A DNA stretch of 64,000 bases from Chryseobacterium defluvii (GTDB lineage Bacteria > Bacteroidota > Bacteroidia > Flavobacteriales > Weeksellaceae), in the NCBI RefSeq assembly GCF_003634775.1, contig NZ_RBXB01000004.1:86210-150209 (forward strand), given 5' to 3'. This document shows, in pieces, positions 5,846 to 13,218 of the stretch (position 1 is its first letter; every line of letters starts with the position of its first letter). Both the position numbers and the translations under genes were made by a program. The notes under the pieces are model-generated. The model saw only the letters and a list, made by a program, of their open reading frames with translations. It ran no database searches and was not told where the DNA came from.

Positions 5846-5988
5846 TAAACAAGTGCCGTAGAATAGTGTTACTTCGCTCATCACGACGGGGTCGCGGGTT
5901 CGAGTCCCGCCTCTTCCACACTAAAACAGGAAGAGTAGCTCAGATGGTTAGAGCACGACATTACGCTTTTTGATAATTGCCTTGTTTA
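5846..5988 (+). ncRNA. Y-RNA-like unit 8 with permuted tRNA
   Basis: Outer TAAACAAG (5846-5853) / CTTGTTTA (5981-5988), eight perfect pairs; TGCCGTA opposite GATAATTGC (C-G pair). The inner stem is less regular: AGAA/TTTT and TAGTG (5864-5868) / CATTA (5959-5963) around a bulge, with TCG/CGA above. Insert in permuted order: T-arm GCGGG-TTCGAGT-CCCGC (5894-5910), acceptor CTCTTCC (5911-5917), an 11-base loop, GGAAGAG (5929-5935), TA, D-arm GCTC...GAGC with GG. The acceptor, D and T arms are perfect. The usual anticodon stem is replaced by scaffold pairing. Confidence 0.85.
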
Positions 5989-5995
5989 AAAAATT

Positions 5996-6136
5996 AAAAG
6001 TGTCGTAAAGAAAAGTTTCATCGTTCGTCACTATTGGGGAGGAATAACGAAGTCGGTAACGCCGGCAAGGTTAACCGGTTCGATTCCGGCGTTGACAGCG
6101 CCCCGCTTAAAGATCTTTTCTTGCCTATTACCTTTT
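5996..6136 (+). ncRNA. Y-RNA-like unit 9, elbow-like or decoding-site-like insert
   Basis: Outer AAAAG (5996-6000) / CTTTT (6132-6136); TGTCGTA opposite GCCTATTAC (T-A pair); perfect inner stem AAGAAAAG (6008-6015) / CTTTTCTT (6115-6122). The insert carries a D-loop-like AAGTCGGTAA and a T-loop sequence GGTTCGATTCC inside an eight-pair stem AACGCCGG/CCGGCGTT, and GGGG (6036-6039) can pair with CCCC (6101-6104). Unlike units 3, 5 and 8 the order is not permuted. The blocks TGGGG, GAAGTCG, TAAC and AAGGTTAACCG also occur in the same order as at the 16S rRNA decoding site, but with insertions. Which RNA is imitated stays open. Confidence 0.78.
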
Positions 6137-6138
6137 TT

Positions 6139-6174
6139 AAAACTCTGATAAAATTATTTTATCAGAGTTTTTTT
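6139..6174 (+). terminator. Terminator of the Y-RNA-like array
   Basis: Perfect 15-bp hairpin from AAAACTCTGATAAAA (6139-6153) and its complement (6157-6171), three-base loop, then more T's. A run of T's also lies before it, so it can work in both directions and may also end the minus-strand HTH gene at 6215. Confidence 0.92.
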
Positions 6175-6214
6175 ATCTGGAAATAAAAAACCGGTAAATT
6201 ATTTACCGGCTATG

Positions 6215-6547
6215 CTATATACTTTGAATTTCTTCTTCAAACATTCTCCTCCATTTGGTGATGGTAGTTCTGCTTATCTTGTATTTTTTAGACATATAAC
6301 TTGTGGAAAAACCATGTTTGTCCTGGTAATGTAAAAGCTTAAGTATGGTTTGTTTATCATAGGTTCTGAGCTTCTGATTGTTTTGCTGCTTTTCTTTAGA
6401 CTGCTTGAAAATTTTTTCATTAAGCTTCAGCACATCTTCAGTCGTATTAAGTTTGCTAAGCAATCTTTTGATACTTGGATCTTTTAATTTCTCAGGATGT
6501 TCTTTTTTAAGAATATCATGAAAAATTTTTTTATAATTAGGACGCAT
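6215..6547 (-). CDS. HTH protein, transposase-type DNA-binding
   Basis: A 110-residue basic protein. The C-terminal part, residues about 68-105, contains TILKLLHYQDKHG and SYMSKKYKISRTTITKWRRM, a helix-turn-helix of the type found in IS3-like OrfA proteins and in small regulators. The N-terminus is a lysine-rich helical segment. No catalytic DDE domain follows. It lies 14 bases downstream of a second HTH gene on the same strand, so the two are probably one transcript. It may be a domesticated transposase DNA-binding unit. A link to the adjacent RNA array is unproven. Confidence 0.7.
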   Translation of the reverse strand: MRPNYKKIFHDILKKEHPEKLKDPSIKRLLSKLNTTEDVLKLNEKIFKQSKEKQQNNQKLRTYDKQTILKLLHYQDKHGFSTSYMSKKYKISRTTITKWRRMFEEEIQSI

Positions 6548-6561
6548 TAGATGTTTGTGTG

Positions 6562-6993
6562 TTATTTATTGTTATTCCTTATTTTCTGTAACCAGCGGTG
6601 CAAAGTACTTTTAGGAATAGAATATTCCTGTATGATTTCATTGTGGGTCATCTCGCCGGAAAGGATTTTACCGATGATAAAGTCCTTAATCTCCTGAGTA
6701 TAGATATTTTTTCTGAAATAAGGAATCTTATCAGATTTTGGAGTGTCGTTTTTATTTACCGCTGCCGGAGGAGCATATAAGATAAGATGTGAGCTGTACA
6801 GCCTGAAAAAATCATATTCCAGTAACTTGCTCCATCTTAATAGTAAATCGGTATCTATTGATTTGCTGTGGTAAACCTTTTCAATAAACTCTTCATCCCT
6901 GTTAAGAAAATTACAGATTCTCTCCATTGTAATTTCCTTTTCCTCCACTCTTTCTTTAATAAAGTGACCTATATGTATATCTTTATATAACAT
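6562..6993 (-). CDS. HTH protein, transposase-type DNA-binding
   Basis: A 143-residue protein. The C-terminal 45 residues form an HTH with TQEIKDFIIGKILSGEMTHN and EYSIPKSTLHRWLQKIR, similar in kind to its downstream neighbour; the N-terminal 60 residues (ITMERICNFLNRDEEFIEKV) look like a second helical DNA-binding or dimerisation domain. No transposase catalytic domain is present, and I found no terminal inverted repeats around the pair. Gene pairs of this type are familiar in Chryseobacterium genomes; their role is unknown to me. Confidence 0.7.
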   Translation of the reverse strand: MLYKDIHIGHFIKERVEEKEITMERICNFLNRDEEFIEKVYHSKSIDTDLLLRWSKLLEYDFFRLYSSHLILYAPPAAVNKNDTPKSDKIPYFRKNIYTQEIKDFIIGKILSGEMTHNEIIQEYSIPKSTLHRWLQKIRNNNK

Positions 6994-7574
6994 TTAACGA
7001 TTAAATATTTTTGATTAACAGTGAAAAAATAAATAGGGATTATAATTACTCAGACTAGGTGAAAATGTGCCATATCATACCCATGTGTTATACATTATTT
7101 AGCTATAATCATCATACACATACTTCTTATTGTATTCTCTCAACTTCATTCCAATTTTCATCCTATAGAGAGGAATAACACCCCTATTAAAGCTTTTTCA
7201 TGCACATCCTTTTTAATTATTGATTATTATGGAAATTTTCTTAATTGTCTTGTAATTCTAGAAAATAATCAATGTGTTGTGTTCAAATATAAAAAAAATA
7301 GAAATTAAATAAAAAAAATAATTAAAAAAATAATGTTAAAAACTTCAATAATAAATCCATAAAAGGTGATATAATGAGGGTGTTTTCTATTATTCAGGGG
7401 AAAAAATTAAACGAATACGATGTTAAAGTATTCTTAATAAAAAGAACAAAAAATTAAAAACTTAATAGCAATCAAGTTATATATAAATGATGTAAAAGCG
7501 ACAATTCCCTCCAACAAATAAATGGAATAATAGTAATTGCAGAAGTAATTTGAAGTGAATACCTTTGCCACTCT
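6994..7574. other. 581-bp AT-rich intergenic region
   Basis: It separates the divergent HTH pair and the SulP gene. No ORF of note, tRNA or repeat is seen. It holds the promoter of the SulP gene at its right end and presumably that of the HTH genes at its left end. Confidence 0.6.
7537..7567 (+). promoter_or_regulatory. Flavobacterial-type promoter of the SulP gene
   Basis: TTG (7537-7539), 20 bases, then TACCTTTG (7560-7567), a match to the TTG-N17-23-TAnnTTTG promoter of Flavobacteriia. The start codon is at 7575, so the mRNA would have almost no leader. Confidence 0.65.
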
Positions 7575-9104
7575 ATGAATACCTATTTATTTGATTTTTC
7601 AAAAAAAATAAATTATAAAAACGAATTACTGGCAGGGTTTACAGTAGCCATGACCATGATTCCGGAGTCCCTGTCTTTTGCTATTCTGGCTGGTCTTTCA
7701 CCACTGACAGGTTTGTATGCTGCTTTTATGATGGGACTGGTTACCGCAATATTGGGTGGGCGTCCCGGCATGGTTTCCGGCGGAGCCGGAGCTACCATCG
7801 TAGTTTTGATAGCATTGATACAGTCTCATGGCGTGCAATATCTTTTGGCAACGGTAATTCTTGCCGGGGTTTTCCAAATGACAGTTGGGGTATGTAAACT
7901 CGGAAAATTTGTAAGATTAATTCCTCAACCGGTAATGTATGGTTTCCTCAACGGATTGGCGGTGATTATTTTCATGGCCCAGATTGAACAATTTAAAATA
8001 ACGGATAATGGCGCTTCCCGATGGATCCAAGGAACTAATTTATATATAATGGGAGGTTTAACTGCTCTCACCATTGCCATTGTTTACTTTTTTCCAAAGA
8101 TCACGAAGGCCGTTCCTGCGTCATTAGTAGCTATTGTATTGGTCTTTGCTGTTGTTTTCGGATTTAATATACATACTAAAACGGTAGCGGATATAGCACA
8201 TATCAGTGGAAAGCTTCCGGCTTTTCAGATTCCTCAGATTCCCTTCTCTTTGGAAACACTAAAGATTATTTTTCCCTATGCTCTGGTAATGGCCGGCGTA
8301 GGCTTAATAGAATCTCTGCTTACTTTATCCATGGTAGATGAAATTACAGGGACTAAGGGAAGTGCTAATAAAGAATCAGTTGCGCAGGGAATTGCCAATG
8401 TTACCAATGGTTTTTTCGGAGGAATGGGCGGGTGTGCAATGGTAGCCCAGACGCTGGTCAATCTTAATGCAGGCTCGAGGGCAAGGCTTTCAGGAATTAT
8501 TGCTTCCATCACTATTTTGATTATTATTCTGGTAGGAGCCCCACTTATTGAAAAAATTCCGATGGCGGCTTTGGTAGGGGTGATGATGATGGTGGCAATC
8601 AGCACATTTCAATGGGTTTCCATCCGGATTGTCAATAAAATGCCTAAATCGGACATATTCGTTGGAGTTACCGTAGCGCTCATAACAATCGTTTTGCATA
8701 ATCTTGCATTGGCTGTTTTGATTGGGGTCATCATTTCAGCACTGGTTTTTGCATGGGATAATGCCAAAAGGATCAGAGCCAGAAAATACATGGATGAAAA
8801 AGGAATAAAGCATTACGAAATTTTCGGACCTTTATTTTTTGGTTCTGTAACAGCATTTGCTGATAAGTTTGATCCCGTGAATGATCCGGATGAGGTAATT
8901 ATAGACTTTAAAGAGAGCCGGATTGTGGATATGAGTGCTATTGATGCTTTAGATAAGCTGTCGAAGCGCTATGCTCAACAGAATAAAACGGCTCGTCTAC
9001 GTCATTTAAGTGAAGACTGTAGGAAAATGCTTAAAAATGCCGAAGCAGTCATTGAAGTAAATATTGAAGAAGATCCTACTTATAAAGTAATGCCCGAGAA
9101 ATAA
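7575..9104 (+). CDS. SulP-family anion transporter with STAS domain
   Basis: A 509-residue inner-membrane transporter. Residues 15-400 form the hydrophobic SulP core, starting with the family signature TVAMTMIPESLSFAILAGLS (23-42), followed by GLYAAFMMGLV and by GGRPGMVSGGAGA, the glycine-rich anion-binding region. Residues about 415-505 form a cytoplasmic STAS domain with IIDFKESRIVDMSAIDALDK. The family moves sulfate, bicarbonate, chloride or related anions; the substrate cannot be told from sequence. It is a single-gene unit ending at a bidirectional terminator shared with the convergent EF-G gene. Confidence 0.92.
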   Translation: MNTYLFDFSKKINYKNELLAGFTVAMTMIPESLSFAILAGLSPLTGLYAAFMMGLVTAILGGRPGMVSGGAGATIVVLIALIQSHGVQYLLATVILAGVFQMTVGVCKLGKFVRLIPQPVMYGFLNGLAVIIFMAQIEQFKITDNGASRWIQGTNLYIMGGLTALTIAIVYFFPKITKAVPASLVAIVLVFAVVFGFNIHTKTVADIAHISGKLPAFQIPQIPFSLETLKIIFPYALVMAGVGLIESLLTLSMVDEITGTKGSANKESVAQGIANVTNGFFGGMGGCAMVAQTLVNLNAGSRARLSGIIASITILIIILVGAPLIEKIPMAALVGVMMMVAISTFQWVSIRIVNKMPKSDIFVGVTVALITIVLHNLALAVLIGVIISALVFAWDNAKRIRARKYMDEKGIKHYEIFGPLFFGSVTAFADKFDPVNDPDEVIIDFKESRIVDMSAIDALDKLSKRYAQQNKTARLRHLSEDCRKMLKNAEAVIEVNIEEDPTYKVMPEK

Positions 9105-9134
9105 AGAAAAAATTTTAAAGAAATGATAATAACC

Positions 9135-9172
9135 AACAAGGACTGTAATTATTTTTACAGCCCTTGTTTTTT
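9135..9172. terminator. Bidirectional terminator, SulP and EF-G genes
   Basis: AACAAGG and CTGTAA on the left pair with TTACAG and CCTTGTT on the right, followed by a T-run on the plus strand. It lies between convergent stop codons. Confidence 0.8.
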
Positions 9173-11237
9173 AGGTTACTAATGCATTGATAACGAAATC
9201 AGGCACTAAGGCATAATGCGATAATTTCATGCTGATGGAAGCCCTGCCGCTTGTTAATGTTCTCAAATCGGAAATATATCCGAAAGTGGAAGCTAGAGGA
9301 ACTTCTGCGGTGAAAATTTTTCTCCCTGATCTTTCATCAATGGAAGTGATGATTCCTCTTCTCTTATTGATGTCAGCGGTTATCACGCCAGTATATTCCT
9401 CGATACTTTGAATTTCGACCTGCATGATCGGTTCTAAAAATTTCGGCTTACATTCTTTGGCTGCTGCTCTGAAACCGTCTCTTGCCGCCATTTCAAAATC
9501 ATAAGCTGAAGAATCCTGAACATGAGTAGATCCGTCAAAAAGGGTGATCTTCATGCTCTCTAACGGATAGCCCTTCAATGGACCATTTTCCATGGCTTCC
9601 CTGAACCCTTTTTCAATATAAGGAATAAATTCACCCGGAATCACACCTCCTTTAATCCGGTTAATGAATTCAAGCCCTGCATCATTATTTTCTTTCGGTC
9701 CTATTTCAAAAGTGATGTCGGCAAAATGTCCGCTTCCTCCACCTTGCTTTACCAGCTTTTCACGATGAATTCTGGTCTCCGTTAAAATTTCCTTATAAGA
9801 AACTTTAGGTTCTCCCTGATTAACTTCAATTCCATAATTCAGACGTATTTTTTCCAAAGTTACTTCGAGATGCAATTCACCTAAACCGCTCAATAAAGTT
9901 TCCCCGGTTTGAGAATCTCTTTCAACAACTAATGAAGGATCTTCTTCCTGAATTTTAGACAAAACCAAACCGAAAGATTTCTCATCCTGATTGGTTTTGG
10001 GTTCAATGGAAACCCTGATAACCGGCGCAGGAATTGTGATGGATTCCAATAGCACAGGTTTTTCCACTGGACATAATGAATCTCCTGTTTTAGCATCTTT
10101 TATCCCCGTTAAAGCCACGATATCTCCGGCTTTTCCTTCATCAACGGATAAGGTCTTGTCAGACTGCATCTTCAGAATCCTCGAAACCCTGAAGCTTTCA
10201 CAGGTTCTTACATTCAGAATGGTATCTCCGGATTGTATTCTTCCGGAATAGATTCTCAACATGGCCAGTTTACCCATATGCTTATCGATCATTACCTTGA
10301 AAACCAGTCCTGAAAAAATCTCTTCTGCATTTCTTGCTATTTCAATATCTTCTTCAGTAACGGTATTCTTTCCTTGTATTAAAGGCAACTGATCCGGTGA
10401 AGGCAGATAAGTGACAATAGCATCAAGCAAAGGCTGAACTCCTTTATTTTTAAAGGCAGATCCGCATAAAACAGGAACAACAGCCCTTGAGCGGCAATTT
10501 CTTTGGATGCTTTCAATAATCATTTCTTCTGAAATCTCATTTTGAGAATCGAGGAAAATGTCCAGGAAAATCTCATCAGATTCTGCAAGAGTTTCCATTA
10601 ATTTTACTCTGTATTGCTCAGCTTCCATTTTATAATTTTCCGGAATTTCTTTTTCAGCAATGGTTTCACCGGTTTCATCTGTCCAGTATAAAGCTTTTTG
10701 TCTGATCAGATCAATCACTCCTTCAAAGTTATCTTCGGCCCCTATTGGGATTTGTAAAGCCAAAGGAACGGCATTCAATTTTGTCTGAATTTCCTTAACA
10801 ACTGCAAAGAAATCTGCTCCGATCCTGTCCATTTTATTGATGAAGCAGATTTTTGAAATTCCGTGTTTCTCAGCTTGGAACCATACATTTTCTGTCTGTG
10901 GCTGTACTCCCGAAGAAGCACAAAATACTGCAACAACGCTGTCCAAAACCCTTAATGAACGTTCAACTTCTACCGCAAAATCAATGTGTCCGGGAGTATC
11001 AATAATATTGATATTACAGACATTCTGATCCTTTTTCCATTGAGTGGAGATAGCTGCGGAAGAAATGGTGATTCCACGGTTTTTTTCCTGGATATCTTTA
11101 TCCATAGTGGTATTTCCTTCGTCTACATTTCCGATCTTATGAATTAATCCGGTGTAGTAAAGCAATCTTTCCGTTAAAGTTGTTTTTCCTGCATCTACGT
11201 GTGCTATAATCCCTATATTTCGTGTGTTGTATTTCAT
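9171..11237 (-). CDS. Elongation factor G paralogue
   Basis: A 688-residue translational GTPase of EF-G type that moves tRNA and mRNA through the ribosome or helps split ribosomes. G motifs are AHVDAGKT (12-19), DTPGH (80-84) and NKMDR (134-138), all intact. Domains II-V follow, with domain IV beginning near KVSYKEIL. The gene stands alone, away from ribosomal protein genes, and is slightly shorter than a main housekeeping FusA (about 700), so I take it as a secondary paralogue. Its transcription looks conditional: a leader ORF of 28 codons and an intrinsic terminator lie between its promoter and start codon. That design is typical of genes induced by ribosome stalling, such as ribosome-protection or resistance factors. 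Confidence 0.88.
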   Translation of the reverse strand: MKYNTRNIGIIAHVDAGKTTLTERLLYYTGLIHKIGNVDEGNTTMDKDIQEKNRGITISSAAISTQWKKDQNVCNINIIDTPGHIDFAVEVERSLRVLDSVVAVFCASSGVQPQTENVWFQAEKHGISKICFINKMDRIGADFFAVVKEIQTKLNAVPLALQIPIGAEDNFEGVIDLIRQKALYWTDETGETIAEKEIPENYKMEAEQYRVKLMETLAESDEIFLDIFLDSQNEISEEMIIESIQRNCRSRAVVPVLCGSAFKNKGVQPLLDAIVTYLPSPDQLPLIQGKNTVTEEDIEIARNAEEIFSGLVFKVMIDKHMGKLAMLRIYSGRIQSGDTILNVRTCESFRVSRILKMQSDKTLSVDEGKAGDIVALTGIKDAKTGDSLCPVEKPVLLESITIPAPVIRVSIEPKTNQDEKSFGLVLSKIQEEDPSLVVERDSQTGETLLSGLGELHLEVTLEKIRLNYGIEVNQGEPKVSYKEILTETRIHREKLVKQGGGSGHFADITFEIGPKENNDAGLEFINRIKGGVIPGEFIPYIEKGFREAMENGPLKGYPLESMKITLFDGSTHVQDSSAYDFEMAARDGFRAAAKECKPKFLEPIMQVEIQSIEEYTGVITADINKRRGIITSIDERSGRKIFTAEVPLASTFGYISDLRTLTSGRASISMKLSHYALVPDFVINALVT

Positions 11238-11311
11238 GTTTTTGTATTTAAATATTGATAATTTGGACTTCTGTATGAAGCCCTGATGTTAAAACCTGGA
11301 AATAGGGTAGC

Positions 11312-11341
11312 AAAAAAGACCTATCTGAACAGATAGGTCTT
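11312..11341 (-). terminator. Attenuator hairpin in the EF-G paralogue leader
   Basis: On the minus strand, the 12-bp perfect stem AAGACCTATCTG/CAGATAGGTCTT has a two-base loop and runs into TTTTTT. It lies 75 bases before the EF-G start codon and after the leader ORF, the usual place of a transcription attenuator. Confidence 0.85.
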
Positions 11342-11369
11342 CCATATATTTTGTAAATAAAGATCTATG

Positions 11370-11456
11370 TTATTCAGATAAATAATTAGTGCTACCAAAG
11401 TACACCGCTCTGATAGGATTGCTTACTGTAATAATATTTATCATTTTTGTTGACAT
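11370..11456 (-). CDS. 28-residue leader peptide of the EF-G paralogue
   Basis: An ATG-started ORF of 28 codons plus stop beginning MSTKMINIITVSNPIRAVYF and ending GSTNYLSE. It begins about 13 bases after the predicted transcription start and ends 28 bases before the attenuator stem. Leader position, ATG start and following terminator argue for a regulatory peptide whose translation controls readthrough. I recognise no characterised stalling motif with certainty; the stretch NPIRAVYFG is a candidate. Confidence 0.7.
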   Translation of the reverse strand: MSTKMINIITVSNPIRAVYFGSTNYLSE

Positions 11457-11475
11457 TGTTGATTTTTAGTCGGTG

Positions 11476-11504
11476 CGAAATTAGAGATTTTTTTTTATTG
11501 TCAA
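11476..11504 (-). promoter_or_regulatory. Promoter of the EF-G paralogue leader
   Basis: Minus strand: TTGACA (TTG at 11502-11504), an 18-base spacer, and TAATTTCG (11476-11483), one mismatch from TAnnTTTG. Transcription should begin near 11469, just before the leader ORF. Confidence 0.65.
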
Positions 11505-11622
11505 AAATTTTTGGAATATTTCTGTGAATTTATATTTTTCAGAATTTAAATCAACGAATTGAGATGAATCATAAAATATCTTAAAACTGAGTATGATATT
11601 CATGCATTAATTTTAAAAATTC

Positions 11623-11630
11623 TATCTTTG
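11623..11630 (+). promoter_or_regulatory. -7 box of the Ter operon
   Basis: TATCTTTG matches TAnnTTTG and lies about 92 bases before the first start codon of the operon. A clear -33 TTG is not seen. Confidence 0.5.
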
Positions 11631-11721
11631 GAATCTATTGAATGATTCAATTAAAAACTAATGATAAAAAAATAAATCTTTTTCAAGAAAGAGCTAAATA
11701 AAACTTTTAACTTGTAACATT

Positions 11722-12387
11722 TTGAAAACAGATATCGACATTCACAACCACTGTCATTTTTCTTTTGACCTGTGGCTTACCTTAATCAAATCTCATCCTG
11801 AATTTAAAGCAAAAAGAGTTGAGCTGTTCACCTCATTTTTCAACATTGATAAACCAACTGAAGAAATTACGAAGGTTGTAAAATATTATGATGATTTGTG
11901 TAATACAATCAATGAAGTAATTGGCGGGAATATTGATACTTTTGAAATTTATTTATTGATTTTAAGTGCACTGAACATTAATGTAAAAGAGGTAAATAAA
12001 GAAAAATTAAACGAATTTTATCAGAAAAGCGAAGATCTTTTTCTGGAATACAGACCTATTGTGATTTTTGAAAATTTACATCAGTTTTTTGACGAAATCA
12101 AAAATCAGGGAAAAACAATTAATATCTTAAGCAATACAGGATTTATCAAAGGCAAAACAATGAGGAAATTTCTGATGGGAGAAAATCTGGATCAATATAT
12201 TGATTTCCATATTTATTCGGATGAGATGAATTGCTCAAAACCCAATCCCCTTATTTTTCAGGAGGTTAAAAATAACATCAAAGAAAATCTTGCCATGAGC
12301 CAGGTTTTACATATCGGGGATAATCTGATTGCTGATTATCATGGCGCAAAGAACTTTGGTTTCAACGCACACTTACTTAAACACTAA
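11722..12387 (+). CDS. HAD-superfamily hydrolase of the Ter system
   Basis: A 221-residue HAD phosphatase, first gene of the Ter operon. Motif I is FDLWLTL with nucleophile D16; the second acidic residue usual in phosphatases (DxD) is replaced by tryptophan W18. Motif II ILSNTG, motif III CSKPNP and motif IV HIGDN are present. A helical cap lies between residues 25 and 120. The start codon is TTG; no upstream ATG fits. HAD enzymes paired with a PRTase-fold protein and TerD proteins are known from Ter stress-response clusters, where they are predicted to process a nucleotide-like metabolite. It ends six bases before the PRTase gene. Confidence 0.85.
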   Translation: MKTDIDIHNHCHFSFDLWLTLIKSHPEFKAKRVELFTSFFNIDKPTEEITKVVKYYDDLCNTINEVIGGNIDTFEIYLLILSALNINVKEVNKEKLNEFYQKSEDLFLEYRPIVIFENLHQFFDEIKNQGKTINILSNTGFIKGKTMRKFLMGENLDQYIDFHIYSDEMNCSKPNPLIFQEVKNNIKENLAMSQVLHIGDNLIADYHGAKNFGFNAHLLKH

Positions 12388-12393
12388 ATCAAC

Positions 12394-13218
12394 ATGAATA
12401 GGAGATACAGCTTACACCACATTCATTCGGCGGATGAATTCACTTTTTCGCCTGCGGAATACAGCTATTTCAAATATGGCGATAAGTCGTATGCGGAAAA
12501 ATTTGCAAAAGAACTGTTTGACGGATTTATTTCTGAAAATGAAGACCTTTTACATACAAATAAAGAAATTGTAGTGTTGCCAAGTCCTTATATGGCGATT
12601 CCTACAGCTTCCAATTTTTTATGTTTCTATTTTAAAAAACAACTGGATTTCTATTTATTCCAAAAAGGAAAAAAAACCAGTATCTTATCAAAAATCAATC
12701 GTAATCATACTTATATTACAGATTATGGGAATCTTAATTTTGAGGATCGTAAAAATCTGATTGCCAATGACACCTATTATATTGATAAGGATTTTTTAAG
12801 AGGAAAACTTTGTATTTTTATAGACGATATCAAAATTACAGGCAGCCATGAATTTACCGTTCATAAAATTCTTAACGAATATGATGTAAAAGCAGATTTT
12901 GTGTTTCTGTATTATGCTGAGCTTATGAATTTTGATATTGATCCTAAAATTGAGAATTTTTTCAATTACTATGCAGTGAAAAATATTGATCATATTGCTG
13001 AAGTAATGGTAAGACCCAGTTTTCAGTTTAATACAAGGATCGTAAAATATATTTTAGGGTTAGAATCAAGTAAATTTGAATATCTTTCGTCTAAAGTAAA
13101 AAAGGAGCAGATGGATCATTTATTGGAATTGGCGATCAGTAATAATTATCATTTAATAAAAGAATACGAAAATAATATAAATACATTAACACAAACAGAA
13201 CTATACTATGGCTATTAA
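12394..13218 (+). CDS. PRTase-fold protein of the Ter system
   Basis: A 274-residue protein with a phosphoribosyltransferase core. The PRPP-binding loop reads CIFIDDIKITGSHE near residues 144-157, preceded by IVVLPSPYMAIPTA (about 59-72), the region that forms the first loop of the fold. This type is found next to HAD, TerD and TelA genes in Ter clusters and is thought to make or salvage a ribosylated compound; the reaction is unknown. Its stop overlaps the first TerD gene by 11 bases, which implies translational coupling. Confidence 0.85.
   Translation: MNRRYSLHHIHSADEFTFSPAEYSYFKYGDKSYAEKFAKELFDGFISENEDLLHTNKEIVVLPSPYMAIPTASNFLCFYFKKQLDFYLFQKGKKTSILSKINRNHTYITDYGNLNFEDRKNLIANDTYYIDKDFLRGKLCIFIDDIKITGSHEFTVHKILNEYDVKADFVFLYYAELMNFDIDPKIENFFNYYAVKNIDHIAEVMVRPSFQFNTRIVKYILGLESSKFEYLSSKVKKEQMDHLLELAISNNYHLIKEYENNINTLTQTELYYGY

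Noticed and set aside
4830..6136. CRISPR array
   Set aside because: The repeated parts are not identical repeats but pairs of complementary stems around inserts of very different length; no cas gene is near.
6215..6993. A complete insertion sequence
   Set aside because: The two HTH genes have no DDE catalytic domain and I found no terminal inverted repeats or target duplications.
9229..11028. Plus-strand ORFs inside the EF-G gene
   Set aside because: They are shadows of a strongly conserved coding sequence on the other strand.
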